Source: Owenia fusiformis
Taxonomy: Eukaryota > Annelida > Polychaeta > Sabellida > Oweniidae
Length of the DNA stretch: 64,000 nucleotides
Direction: 5' to 3'
NCBI GenBank assembly: GCA_903813345.2
Contig: CAIIXF020000011.1
Span: 19,701,754-19,765,753, forward strand
Each line of letters begins with the position of its first letter. Position 1 is the stretch's first letter. The translations under genes were made by a program, and so were the position numbers. This document shows, piece by piece, positions 11,470-25,800 of this stretch. The notes under the pieces were generated by a model that did no database searches, had not been told where the DNA came from, and saw nothing but the letters and a program-made list of their open reading frames with translations.

Positions 11470-12278
11470 ACCTATTACTTTCAAAAGAGACATTGATGTT
11501 TTATGAATTGTTAGCTTAATGTGTGTGATTGTGTTCCGTGAGAGTGTGTGTCGATTGAAGACTATAGTCTAAAGCTATATAGACTATCTAGGCTACTTAC
11601 TAATTAATTTATCAGAATGATAATCAAATACACGTATCTGTCTAGCACTTCTATCAATCAATCTGTGAAATAATGCTTCATAAATTGATGAGCTGGTCTA
11701 GCCTAGAGGAACAGTGGTTGTACTTACTAGGCTAGGATTGTGACAGTCCGAGGTGCTTCTGCGTCCATGTGATTTCTGGGATGTTATGATATATAGGCGT
11801 TTGCGCTGATAGATCTGGATGTGCATACGTATTATAAACGGCCCAGCGATGCCGACGTAGGGGGAGGGGGGCCAGGGGGCGGGGGTTCTAGTGAGGGATG
11901 GCTGGCTTGGTGTTATTACTCTGATGTTGATGTTATGGCTGCCTCGGTATTTTAAAGTACATTTTCGATTTATCTGCCATCTTTCTTTAAAGCGTGAAGC
12001 TCCCTTGCTCATTACAAAAATCCACAAGGCTGGCAGATACATGGGTGGAGGAATTGTTTTGTCAGGAGTTTGTTTCTACCTACCTGTTTTGTGATCGAAC
12101 AGCATGTATGTGCCATAACAACAGGATAAGTAAACAGGATGGGTATTGTATTTAGAGCCAAACAAAAGGCAAACAATGCAACTTTATATTATGTAGTTAA
12201 TCCAACAGTGACAAATCAGTTTAATTTGTGTGGAATCTTACATCTCATGACATTATGAATTAATATTTCTATTTATTT

Positions 12279-14322
12279 GTCTGTTTTGACTTCCAGCACT
12301 AGCCTTTGCCAATTGATGATCAAGAAATCTGTTCCGAATGAAAACGGCTGCATGGTTTTTGAGGTCTGGATGTTTTAGAGAATTGTGTTAAAACTTAATT
12401 GTCCAAAGCATGTCCATAGCCTAGTCTCGACAGGCTGGTGGCATGATGTAAGGTAGAAGGAGGGACCTAATTGCTCATATTTCTGTTTTTTGCCTATTTT
12501 TAATTTACTACTAGGAATGGCCTTTGTGAGTTGATAATCAAGAAGTCTTATTGGAAATGTGTAGAGATTGAGGATTTCAAATGTAGAATTGTATTAGAAA
12601 TAGTCTTAAGCATGCATGTATCTGCTACCTGTAGGCATGGTGTATATAGTAGAAGAAGGGACCCAACTGCTCATATTTCTGTCCAATTGTCTATTTTCAC
12701 TACCAGAAATAGCATTTGTGAGTTGATAATCAAGAAATATTATCCAGAAGTGTAGTATTTGAGGATTTCATGTGTAGAATTTTGTTAGAAATAGTCCAAA
12801 GCACATGCATGAGCTGCCAGTAGGCATGTCACATGGTAGATGAAGGGGACCTTATTAACTCATATTAACATTTGATTTTCTGTTTTTACTATCAGAAATA
12901 GCATTCACGAGTTGATAATCCAGAATAAGAAGTTCTTGAGAATTTCATGTGTAGATTTTTGTTAGAAATAGTCTAAAGCACATGCATGAGCTGCCAGTAG
13001 GCATGTCACATGGTAGATGAAGGGGACCTTATTAACTCATATTAACATTTGATTGTCTGTTTTTACTATCAGAAATAGCATTCACGAGTTGATAATCCAG
13101 AATAAGAAGTTCTTGAGAATTTCATGTGTAGATTTTTGTTAGAAATACTAGTAGTCTAAAGCATACATGATCATGAGCTGCCAGTAGGCATGTCATATGG
13201 TACATGAGGGGGACTTAATTACTCATATTAACATTTGATTGTCTGTTTTCAGTTTTCACTATCAGAAATAGCATTTGTGAGTTGATAATCAAGAAATCTT
13301 TTCCAGAATAAGAAGTTCTTAAGAATTTCATGTGTAAAAATAGTCTAAAGCATGTATCAGCTATAGCTGTAGGCATGATGTATAATATAGTAGAAAATGG
13401 AACTAATGGCTCATATTTCTGTTAAATTGTCTACGTTCACTATTAGGAAAAGCCTTTGTGAGTTTATGATGAAGAAAAATTATCAAAAAGAGGTAGTCTT
13501 TCTGGATTTGATGTACAGAGTTGTGATAGAGATTGTCCGAAACATATACACTGACTGCAAAGCATGGTAAATGGCAGAAGAAAGGACTTCATTAAAGCCT
13601 TTTTGAGCTGATTATCAAGAAATCAGATCCAGAATGGGTGTTTCTGAGGACTCGACGTCTAGAATTTTGTTAAAATTGTCCAAAACATGCATTTACTGCC
13701 TGTAGGCATGGCATATAGGGCACTGGTAGAGGAAGGGAGAAATTGCACACATTTCTGTCCTATTGTCTATTTTCACTATATGGTATGTAAAAGCCTTAAG
13801 AAACATTTTCCAGAATGGCTATGCTATACTTTTTGAGTGTGTGATAGAGAATTTTGTTAAATATTGCCTAAATCAGGCATTGGCTGGGCTGTAGGAAGGG
13901 TATATGATAGAAAAATGGACTCTCAGTTGCTCACATTTCTTTCCAATGGTCTAACTAACTGAACTGTCATTTACATAGGATGACAACCAACCAAATCCTA
14001 GCCAGAATGGCTAATTTTGAGATTTTTTAGGTGGAGGCATGACTTATGGTAAGCCTAGGTACTTAATTGCTCATGTTTCTATCCAGTTATCCAAATTAAC
14101 TGTAAGAATATAGCCTTATTTGATCATGAGCTGATAATCGAGATATAGGACATGTAGAACTTTGTTAAATATTGTATAAAGCATGCATTGTGCTGGCTGT
14201 CTGTACTGGTACACCATAGGAATTAGTCTATGTGAGTCGACAGTCAGCAATTCATATACAGAACATGTAGGCTAGATCTAAGTGACTTGATGTGCAGAAT
14301 TGTGAAAAGATCATTGACAAGA
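12279..14322. repeat. Spacer satellite, unit 2/3
   Basis: Same block as at 5517-7560. Confidence 0.8.
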
Positions 14323-14414
14323 AACAATTCAGACAGCAAATGGTCAATTTGAAAGACGCGACAAACCAACAATTATTCATAAGTATCAAAATTTCTCTTT
14401 TGTAAGAAAATGGT

Positions 14415-14430
14415 GGTCCTGAGAAGGACC
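14415..14430 (-). terminator. 3' stem-loop, H2A unit 3
   Basis: Same 16-nt hairpin, minus strand. Confidence 0.95.
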
Positions 14431-14460
14431 TTGTGGTTGTTGTTTTGAAGTTGTCGCCGC

Positions 14461-14838
14461 TTATGCTTTGCTGGCCTTGCTCTTCTTGGGGAGAAGTACA
14501 GCCTGGATGTTGGGGAGGACACCTCCTTGGGCGATGGTGACACCTCCGAGAAGTTTGTTCAATTCCTCGTCGTTGCGGACAGCCAATTGAAGATGACGGG
14601 GGATGATTCTGCTTTTCTTGTTGTCACGGGCAGCATTACCGGCCAATTCCAAGATCTCAGCAGCTAAGTACTCGAGAACGGCAGCCAAGTAGACTGGGGC
14701 ACCAGCTCCCACTCGCTTGGCGTAGTTTCCTTTGCGAAGAAGACGGTGGATTCTTCCTACTGGGAACTGAAGCCCAGCTCTGGTGGATCGGCTCTTTGCC
14801 TTTCCCTTTGCTTTTCCTCCTTTACCGCGTCCAGACAT
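14461..14838 (-). CDS. H2A: Histone H2A, unit 3
   Basis: 125 residues, same protein as the other units. TATA box at 14897-14904 (minus), stem-loop at 14415-14430. Confidence 0.98.
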   Translation of the reverse strand: MSGRGKGGKAKGKAKSRSTRAGLQFPVGRIHRLLRKGNYAKRVGAGAPVYLAAVLEYLAAEILELAGNAARDNKKSRIIPRHLQLAVRNDEELNKLLGGVTIAQGGVLPNIQAVLLPKKSKASKA

Positions 14839-15133
14839 GATAGATTGTGATTGCTTCGAAAATTCAAAGTAAAATGATCGAAAAAATCCAAATTTCCTTT
14901 TATACCCTCAGAGTGGATTCAGACTGCAGAAAAACTGGCCGCTTAGCGAAGCTAGTGTCTCGCTATTGGTCGACTTTAAGAGCGCTTAAAAATCGACCAA
15001 TCAGCGATGAGCAGTCTCGTTGAAAGTCGAGTTTCTCTGCAGCCAGAATCCACTAATTTGCATACGGTTCTCATATAAATACATTTCGCTTCGACCTGGC
15101 CATTTATTACTCGAGAAATCTCAGTACGTCAAA

Positions 15134-15502
15134 ATGGCACCCAAAGCAGCAAGCAAAGGAAGCAAGAAGGCGGTCAAGTCAAAAAGACCAGCCGGAGGAG
15201 ACAAGAAACGCAGAAGGAAGAGGAGGGAATCCTACAGCATCTACGTGTACAAAGTCATGAAGCAAGTGCACCCCGACACTGGAATTTCCAGCAAGGCCAT
15301 GAGCATCATGAACAGCTTCGTCAACGACATCTTCGAGCGTATCGCCGGGGAAGCATCCCGTCTCGCACACTACAACAAGCGATCCACCATCACCAGCAGA
15401 GAGGTACAGACCGCCGTACGTCTCCTTCTGCCCGGTGAGTTGGCTAAGCACGCAGTCAGCGAGGGCACCAAGGCCGTCACCAAGTACACCAGCTCCAAAT
15501 AA
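15134..15502 (+). CDS. H2B: Histone H2B, unit 3
   Basis: 122 residues, same protein. TATA box at 15074-15080 and stem-loop at 15532-15547. The shortened GT run of this unit lies about 155 bp past the stop. Confidence 0.98.
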   Translation: MAPKAASKGSKKAVKSKRPAGGDKKRRRKRRESYSIYVYKVMKQVHPDTGISSKAMSIMNSFVNDIFERIAGEASRLAHYNKRSTITSREVQTAVRLLLPGELAKHAVSEGTKAVTKYTSSK

Positions 15503-15531
15503 ACTGTCTCAGTTTATACCTACAAACACAA

Positions 15532-15547
15532 GGTCCTTCTCAGGACC
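15532..15547 (+). terminator. 3' stem-loop, H2B unit 3
   Basis: Same 16-nt hairpin. Confidence 0.95.
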
Positions 15548-16609
15548 ACCTTTTACTTGCAAAAGAGATATTACGTTTATGAATTAATTTATTATCTTGA
15601 TATCTATTTGCAATTTTTGTCGCATCAATCTGGAATGACGTAAGCCTACGGGTTTAGTGTGTGTGTGTGTAAGCTAATATATATACTAATATATAATACT
15701 TCACTTAGCCCCTGTAGCCTGTTCCCCGACTCAGAAATTCACGAAATAAGTTCCGTCTGGTGCATGTGTATGTTTCTTGCGTGGCCCGTTTCACCCCTTT
15801 TCCCGTCATATGATCACTACAAATGTGGTATCATCTGAAAGCTATCGTTCCCAGCTGGACAATGATACCATCAAATCAGAAATCCGTCCAGAAACAACCG
15901 AGCTAGGGGCGGAAAACCTGTGCCATTTCTAAAAAGTCAGTTTAGAGTCGAAAAAGTGGATTGGCGCTGCAGGAAAATCGACCAATCAGAATGCTCGATT
16001 TCTCAGTATTTCTTATGGTGAATTTTACCGTTCTCAGAAACGCCGGATCGCTTCGAAAGTGATACCGTCGGAAAGCTGGCATCATCAGCTTCACTATGAC
16101 ACTATTCTTTTAGAAATCGATGGAGAAACGGCGGAGAAAAAGACAGATAAGTGTCGTCATTTCTGAAACGTCGAGTTTGGAGGCTAAAAGTAGATTGGGA
16201 CTGCAAGAAAGCCGACCAATCAGAACGCAGCATTTCTTATGTGAAACTTGGAATTCGAGAAATCGTCTTTACCCTAGATTTCACCCATTTTCTCGCGATT
16301 CGATCACTGCCAAAGTGATACCATCGGAAAGCTATCGTAACGAGCTAAACGATGGTCTGATTTATTTAGAAATCCGTCCACAGACGGCGGAGTTATAGAC
16401 CGATAAGTGCCATTTCTTAAACAGCCAGTTTAGATCAGAAAAGTGGATTCAGACTGCAACAACTTTATGCTAATTAGATAGTTGGCCTATCTAGGTTAGT
16501 AGGTCACAAATCTAGGTTAGTAGGTTTGTTCTGTCAAGGCCGCGCGTGTTTCGTATATAATCAGATCTCCGTCATTCCGACTTCATTATTTCGACTGAAA
16601 AGCTCGTAA

Positions 16610-16939
<330 letters not shown>

Positions 16940-16966
16940 ACAACCCAGCGACAACAACAATCACAA

Positions 16967-16982
16967 GGTCCTTCTCAGGACC
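16967..16982 (+). terminator. 3' stem-loop, H4 unit 3
   Basis: Same 16-nt hairpin. Confidence 0.95.
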
Positions 16983-17738
16983 ACCTTTTCTTACAAGAGA
17001 GAAATTAATAGGTTTATGAATAATTACTCGTAACTTACATAACGTGTGATAGATCTAATGCATGTGTTTTCTTCGTTTAAAGCTTAGTCTATGAAATGAA
17101 TTTGACCTGAATAATAGCTCGACTTTCCCTGTTTGTGTGTGTGATTCTATGACTTGCTGGCGTGAGTTGCCTTTTAGTTAGGCCCAGGTCCAATCGTTTC
17201 TAGGGGTTTGTGTTAGATTTTCATAGTTTAATAGCCCCCATTGTCTTGCCCGCCGGACTAGATAACTAGCCCCATCGAATACTTGAAATCGCGCCGATGT
17301 CTCCGATTGAAAATTACCCCCTACATGCATTTTCTCGAAAACCCACGGTCACTTTGAACGCTGTTTTTCTTCTAGTTTTCGACATCCAATCTCCGCAAAA
17401 TACCTATCGAGAGACGGGGCTTTCCATTATCTTCAAGATGAGTACACACATAGCGACGTTAGTCTTTAGGTAATGAGAGAAATCGACGATTTTCTAAGAG
17501 GGGTAGGGCAAAAAATCATTTTCGTTTCAGCATCATGTTTTGCGACACTTTCGCCTAAAAAGTGGATTCAGGCTGCAGAGAAATCACGAATGCTAGTCGC
17601 CTGTGATTGGTCCATTAACGCGCCTTCTCCCGATGAACCAATCGCGCGATAGCCCGCCTAGAAAGTAACCAATCAGCGAAGACCAGCCAAGTCGGACCCT
17701 AGCCCATATACTGGTGGCGATTTTTACAGCGGAATTAA

Positions 17739-18185
<447 letters not shown>

Positions 18186-18213
18186 GAAGCCAACTCCTCC
18201 CAACACAACACAA

Positions 18214-18229
18214 GGTCCTTCTCAGGACC
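18214..18229 (+). terminator. 3' stem-loop, H3 unit 3
   Basis: Same 16-nt hairpin. Confidence 0.95.
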
Positions 18230-19038
18230 ACCTATTACTTTCAAAAGAGACATTGATGTTTTATGAATTGTTAGCTTAATGTGTGTGATTGTGTTCCGTG
18301 AGAGTGTGTGTCGATTGAAGACTATAGTCTAAAGCTATATAGACTATCTAGGCTACTTACTAATTAATTTATCAGAATGATAATCAAATACACGTATCTG
18401 TCTAGCACTTCTATCAATCAATCTGTGAAATAATGCTTCATAAATTGATGAGCTGGTCTAGCCTAGAGGAACAGTGGTTGTACTTACTAGGCTAGGATTG
18501 TGACAGTCCGAGGTGCTTCTGCGTCCATGTGATTTCTGGGATGTTATGATATATAGGCGTTTGCGCTGATAGATCTGGATGTGCATACGTATTATAAACG
18601 GCCCAGCGATGCCGACGTAGGGGGAGGGGGGCCAGGGGGCGGGGGTTCTAGTGAGGGATGGCTGGCTTGGTGTTATTACTCTGATGTTGATGTTATGGCT
18701 GCCTCGGTATTTTAAAGTACATTTTCGATTTATCTGCCATCTTTCTTTAAAGCGTGAAGCTCCCTTGCTCATTACAAAAATCCACAAGGCTGGCAGATAC
18801 ATGGGTGGAGGAATTGTTTTGTCAGGAGTTTGTTTCTACCTACCTGTTTTGTGATCGAACAGCATGTATGTGCCATAACAACAGGATAAGTAAACAGGAT
18901 GGGTATTGTATTTAGAGCCAAACAAAAGGCAAACAATGCAACTTTATATTATGTAGTTAATCCAACAGTGACAAATCAGTTTAATTTGTGTGGAATCTTA
19001 CATCTCATGACATTATGAATTAATATTTCTATTTATTT

Positions 19039-21082
19039 GTCTGTTTTGACTTCCAGCACTAGCCTTTGCCAATTGATGATCAAGAAATCTGTTCCGAATG
19101 AAAACGGCTGCATGGTTTTTGAGGTCTGGATGTTTTAGAGAATTGTGTTAAAACTTAATTGTCCAAAGCATGTCCATAGCCTAGTCTCGACAGGCTGGTG
19201 GCATGATGTAAGGTAGAAGGAGGGACCTAATTGCTCATATTTCTGTTTTTTGCCTATTTTTAATTTACTACTAGGAATGGCCTTTGTGAGTTGATAATCA
19301 AGAAGTCTTATTGGAAATGTGTAGAGATTGAGGATTTCAAATGTAGAATTGTATTAGAAATAGTCTTAAGCATGCATGTATCTGCTACCTGTAGGCATGG
19401 TGTATATAGTAGAAGAAGGGACCCAACTGCTCATATTTCTGTCCAATTGTCTATTTTCACTACCAGAAATAGCATTTGTGAGTTGATAATCAAGAAATAT
19501 TATCCAGAAGTGTAGTATTTGAGGATTTCATGTGTAGAATTTTGTTAGAAATAGTCCAAAGCACATGCATGAGCTGCCAGTAGGCATGTCACATGGTAGA
19601 TGAAGGGGACCTTATTAACTCATATTAACATTTGATTTTCTGTTTTTACTATCAGAAATAGCATTCACGAGTTGATAATCCAGAATAAGAAGTTCTTGAG
19701 AATTTCATGTGTAGATTTTTGTTAGAAATAGTCTAAAGCACATGCATGAGCTGCCAGTAGGCATGTCACATGGTAGATGAAGGGGACCTTATTAACTCAT
19801 ATTAACATTTGATTGTCTGTTTTTACTATCAGAAATAGCATTCACGAGTTGATAATCCAGAATAAGAAGTTCTTGAGAATTTCATGTGTAGATTTTTGTT
19901 AGAAATACTAGTAGTCTAAAGCATACATGATCATGAGCTGCCAGTAGGCATGTCATATGGTACATGAGGGGGACTTAATTACTCATATTAACATTTGATT
20001 GTCTGTTTTCAGTTTTCACTATCAGAAATAGCATTTGTGAGTTGATAATCAAGAAATCTTTTCCAGAATAAGAAGTTCTTAAGAATTTCATGTGTAAAAA
20101 TAGTCTAAAGCATGTATCAGCTATAGCTGTAGGCATGATGTATAATATAGTAGAAAATGGAACTAATGGCTCATATTTCTGTTAAATTGTCTACGTTCAC
20201 TATTAGGAAAAGCCTTTGTGAGTTTATGATGAAGAAAAATTATCAAAAAGAGGTAGTCTTTCTGGATTTGATGTACAGAGTTGTGATAGAGATTGTCCGA
20301 AACATATACACTGACTGCAAAGCATGGTAAATGGCAGAAGAAAGGACTTCATTAAAGCCTTTTTGAGCTGATTATCAAGAAATCAGATCCAGAATGGGTG
20401 TTTCTGAGGACTCGACGTCTAGAATTTTGTTAAAATTGTCCAAAACATGCATTTACTGCCTGTAGGCATGGCATATAGGGCACTGGTAGAGGAAGGGAGA
20501 AATTGCACACATTTCTGTCCTATTGTCTATTTTCACTATATGGTATGTAAAAGCCTTAAGAAACATTTTCCAGAATGGCTATGCTATACTTTTTGAGTGT
20601 GTGATAGAGAATTTTGTTAAATATTGCCTAAATCAGGCATTGGCTGGGCTGTAGGAAGGGTATATGATAGAAAAATGGACTCTCAGTTGCTCACATTTCT
20701 TTCCAATGGTCTAACTAACTGAACTGTCATTTACATAGGATGACAACCAACCAAATCCTAGCCAGAATGGCTAATTTTGAGATTTTTTAGGTGGAGGCAT
20801 GACTTATGGTAAGCCTAGGTACTTAATTGCTCATGTTTCTATCCAGTTATCCAAATTAACTGTAAGAATATAGCCTTATTTGATCATGAGCTGATAATCG
20901 AGATATAGGACATGTAGAACTTTGTTAAATATTGTATAAAGCATGCATTGTGCTGGCTGTCTGTACTGGTACACCATAGGAATTAGTCTATGTGAGTCGA
21001 CAGTCAGCAATTCATATACAGAACATGTAGGCTAGATCTAAGTGACTTGATGTGCAGAATTGTGAAAAGATCATTGACAAGA
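19039..21082. repeat. Spacer satellite, unit 3/4
   Basis: Same block. Confidence 0.8.
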
Positions 21083-21174
21083 AACAATTCAGACAGCAAA
21101 TGGTCAATTTGAAAGACGCGACAAACCAACAATTATTCATAAGTATCAAAATTTCTCTTTTGTAAGAAAATGGT

Positions 21175-21190
21175 GGTCCTGAGAAGGACC
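21175..21190 (-). terminator. 3' stem-loop, H2A unit 4
   Basis: Same 16-nt hairpin, minus strand. Confidence 0.95.
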
Positions 21191-21220
21191 TTGTGGTTGT
21201 TGTTTTGAAGTTGTCGCCGC

Positions 21221-21598
21221 TTATGCTTTGCTGGCCTTGCTCTTCTTGGGGAGAAGTACAGCCTGGATGTTGGGGAGGACACCTCCTTGGGCGATGGTGA
21301 CACCTCCGAGAAGTTTGTTCAATTCCTCGTCGTTGCGGACAGCCAATTGAAGATGACGGGGGATGATTCTGCTTTTCTTGTTGTCACGGGCAGCATTACC
21401 GGCCAATTCCAAGATCTCAGCAGCTAAGTACTCGAGAACGGCAGCCAAGTAGACTGGGGCACCAGCTCCCACTCGCTTGGCGTAGTTTCCTTTGCGAAGA
21501 AGACGGTGGATTCTTCCTACTGGGAACTGAAGCCCAGCTCTGGTGGATCGGCTCTTTGCCTTTCCCTTTGCTTTTCCTCCTTTACCGCGTCCAGACAT
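21221..21598 (-). CDS. H2A: Histone H2A, unit 4
   Basis: 125 residues, same protein. TATA box at 21657-21664 (minus), stem-loop at 21175-21190. Confidence 0.98.
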   Translation of the reverse strand: MSGRGKGGKAKGKAKSRSTRAGLQFPVGRIHRLLRKGNYAKRVGAGAPVYLAAVLEYLAAEILELAGNAARDNKKSRIIPRHLQLAVRNDEELNKLLGGVTIAQGGVLPNIQAVLLPKKSKASKA

Positions 21599-21893
21599 GA
21601 TAGATTGTGATTGCTTCGAAAATTCAAAGTAAAATGATCGAAAAAATCCAAATTTCCTTTTATACCCTCAGAGTGGATTCAGACTGCAGAAAAACTGGCC
21701 GCTTAGCGAAGCTAGTGTCTCGCTATTGGTCGACTTTAAGAGCGCTTAAAAATCGACCAATCAGCGATGAGCAGTCTCGTTGAAAGTCGAGTTTCTCTGC
21801 AGCCAGAATCCACTAATTTGCATACGGTTCTCATATAAATACATTTCGCTTCGACCTGGCCATTTATTACTCGAGAAATCTCAGTACGTCAAA

Positions 21894-22262
21894 ATGGCAC
21901 CCAAAGCAGCAAGCAAAGGAAGCAAGAAGGCGGTCAAGTCAAAAAGACCAGCCGGAGGAGACAAGAAACGCAGAAGGAAGAGGAGGGAATCCTACAGCAT
22001 CTACGTGTACAAAGTCATGAAGCAAGTGCACCCCGACACTGGAATTTCCAGCAAGGCCATGAGCATCATGAACAGCTTCGTCAACGACATCTTCGAGCGT
22101 ATCGCCGGGGAAGCATCCCGTCTCGCACACTACAACAAGCGATCCACCATCACCAGCAGAGAGGTACAGACCGCCGTACGTCTCCTTCTGCCCGGTGAGT
22201 TGGCTAAGCACGCAGTCAGCGAGGGCACCAAGGCCGTCACCAAGTACACCAGCTCCAAATAA
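21894..22262 (+). CDS. H2B: Histone H2B, unit 4
   Basis: 122 residues, same protein. TATA box at 21834-21840, stem-loop at 22292-22307. Confidence 0.98.
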   Translation: MAPKAASKGSKKAVKSKRPAGGDKKRRRKRRESYSIYVYKVMKQVHPDTGISSKAMSIMNSFVNDIFERIAGEASRLAHYNKRSTITSREVQTAVRLLLPGELAKHAVSEGTKAVTKYTSSK

Positions 22263-22291
22263 ACTGTCTCAGTTTATACCTACAAACACAA

Positions 22292-22307
22292 GGTCCTTCT
22301 CAGGACC
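22292..22307 (+). terminator. 3' stem-loop, H2B unit 4
   Basis: Same 16-nt hairpin. Confidence 0.95.
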
Positions 22308-23371
22308 ACCTTTTACTTGCAAAAGAGATATTACGTTTATGAATTAATTTATTATCTTGATATCTATTTGCAATTTTTGTCGCATCAATCTGGAATGACG
22401 TAAGCCTACGGGTTTAGTGTGTGTGTGTGTGTAAGCTAATATATATACTAATATATAATACTTCACTTAGCCCCTGTAGCCTGTTCCCCGACTCAGAAAT
22501 TCACGAAATAAGTTCCGTCTGGTGCATGTGTATGTTTCTTGCGTGGCCCGTTTCACCCCTTTTCCCGTCATATGATCACTACAAATGTGGTATCATCTGA
22601 AAGCTATCGTTCCCAGCTGGACAATGATACCATCAAATCAGAAATCCGTCCAGAAACAACCGAGCTAGGGGCGGAAAACCTGTGCCATTTCTAAAAAGTC
22701 AGTTTAGAGTCGAAAAAGTGGATTGGCGCTGCAGGAAAATCGACCAATCAGAATGCTCGATTTCTCAGTATTTCTTATGGTGAATTTTACCGTTCTCAGA
22801 AACGCCGGATCGCTTCGAAAGTGATACCGTCGGAAAGCTGGCATCATCAGCTTCACTATGACACTATTCTTTTAGAAATCGATGGAGAAACGGCGGAGAA
22901 AAAGACAGATAAGTGTCGTCATTTCTGAAACGTCGAGTTTGGAGGCTAAAAGTAGATTGGGACTGCAAGAAAGCCGACCAATCAGAACGCAGCATTTCTT
23001 ATGTGAAACTTGGAATTCGAGAAATCGTCTTTACCCTAGATTTCACCCATTTTCTCGCGATTCGATCACTGCCAAAGTGATACCATCGGAAAGCTATCGT
23101 AACGAGCTAAACGATGGTCTGATTTATTTAGAAATCCGTCCACAGACGGCGGAGTTATAGACCGATAAGTGCCATTTCTTAAACAGCCAGTTTAGATCAG
23201 AAAAGTGGATTCAGACTGCAACAACTTTATGCTAATTAGATAGTTGGCCTATCTAGGTTAGTAGGTCACAAATCTAGGTTAGTAGGTTTGTTCTGTCAAG
23301 GCCGCGCGTGTTTCGTATATAATCAGATCTCCGTCATTCCGACTTCATTATTTCGACTGAAAAGCTCGTAA

Positions 23372-23701
<330 letters not shown>

Positions 23702-23728
23702 ACAACCCAGCGACAACAACAATCACAA

Positions 23729-23744
23729 GGTCCTTCTCAGGACC
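23729..23744 (+). terminator. 3' stem-loop, H4 unit 4
   Basis: Same 16-nt hairpin. Confidence 0.95.
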
Positions 23745-24500
23745 ACCTTTTCTTACAAGAGAGAAATTAATAGGTTTATGAATAATTACTCGTAACTTAC
23801 ATAACGTGTGATAGATCTAATGCATGTGTTTTCTTCGTTTAAAGCTTAGTCTATGAAATGAATTTGACCTGAATAATAGCTCGACTTTCCCTGTTTGTGT
23901 GTGTGATTCTATGACTTGCTGGCGTGAGTTGCCTTTTAGTTAGGCCCAGGTCCAATCGTTTCTAGGGGTTTGTGTTAGATTTTCATAGTTTAATAGCCCC
24001 CATTGTCTTGCCCGCCGGACTAGATAACTAGCCCCATCGAATACTTGAAATCGCGCCGATGTCTCCGATTGAAAATTACCCCCTACATGCATTTTCTCGA
24101 AAACCCACGGTCACTTTGAACGCTGTTTTTCTTCTAGTTTTCGACATCCAATCTCCGCAAAATACCTATCGAGAGACGGGGCTTTCCATTATCTTCAAGA
24201 TGAGTACACACATAGCGACGTTAGTCTTTAGGTAATGAGAGAAATCGACGATTTTCTAAGAGGGGTAGGGCAAAAAATCATTTTCGTTTCAGCATCATGT
24301 TTTGCGACACTTTCGCCTAAAAAGTGGATTCAGGCTGCAGAGAAATCACGAATGCTAGTCGCCTGTGATTGGTCCATTAACGCGCCTTCTCCCGATGAAC
24401 CAATCGCGCGATAGCCCGCCTAGAAAGTAACCAATCAGCGAAGACCAGCCAAGTCGGACCCTAGCCCATATACTGGTGGCGATTTTTACAGCGGAATTAA

Positions 24501-24947
<447 letters not shown>

Positions 24948-24975
24948 GAAGCCAACTCCTCCCAACACAACACAA

Positions 24976-24991
24976 GGTCCTTCTCAGGACC
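24976..24991 (+). terminator. 3' stem-loop, H3 unit 4
   Basis: Same 16-nt hairpin. Confidence 0.95.
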
Positions 24992-25800
24992 ACCTATTAC
25001 TTTCAAAAGAGACATTGATGTTTTATGAATTGTTAGCTTAATGTGTGTGATTGTGTTCCGTGAGAGTGTGTGTCGATTGAAGACTATAGTCTAAAGCTAT
25101 ATAGACTATCTAGGCTACTTACTAATTAATTTATCAGAATGATAATCAAATACACGTATCTGTCTAGCACTTCTATCAATCAATCTGTGAAATAATGCTT
25201 CATAAATTGATGAGCTGGTCTAGCCTAGAGGAACAGTGGTTGTACTTACTAGGCTAGGATTGTGACAGTCCGAGGTGCTTCTGCGTCCATGTGATTTCTG
25301 GGATGTTATGATATATAGGCGTTTGCGCTGATAGATCTGGATGTGCATACGTATTATAAACGGCCCAGCGATGCCGACGTAGGGGGAGGGGGGCCAGGGG
25401 GCGGGGGTTCTAGTGAGGGATGGCTGGCTTGGTGTTATTACTCTGATGTTGATGTTATGGCTGCCTCGGTATTTTAAAGTACATTTTCGATTTATCTGCC
25501 ATCTTTCTTTAAAGCGTGAAGCTCCCTTGCTCATTACAAAAATCCACAAGGCTGGCAGATACATGGGTGGAGGAATTGTTTTGTCAGGAGTTTGTTTCTA
25601 CCTACCTGTTTTGTGATCGAACAGCATGTATGTGCCATAACAACAGGATAAGTAAACAGGATGGGTATTGTATTTAGAGCCAAACAAAAGGCAAACAATG
25701 CAACTTTATATTATGTAGTTAATCCAACAGTGACAAATCAGTTTAATTTGTGTGGAATCTTACATCTCATGACATTATGAATTAATATTTCTATTTATTT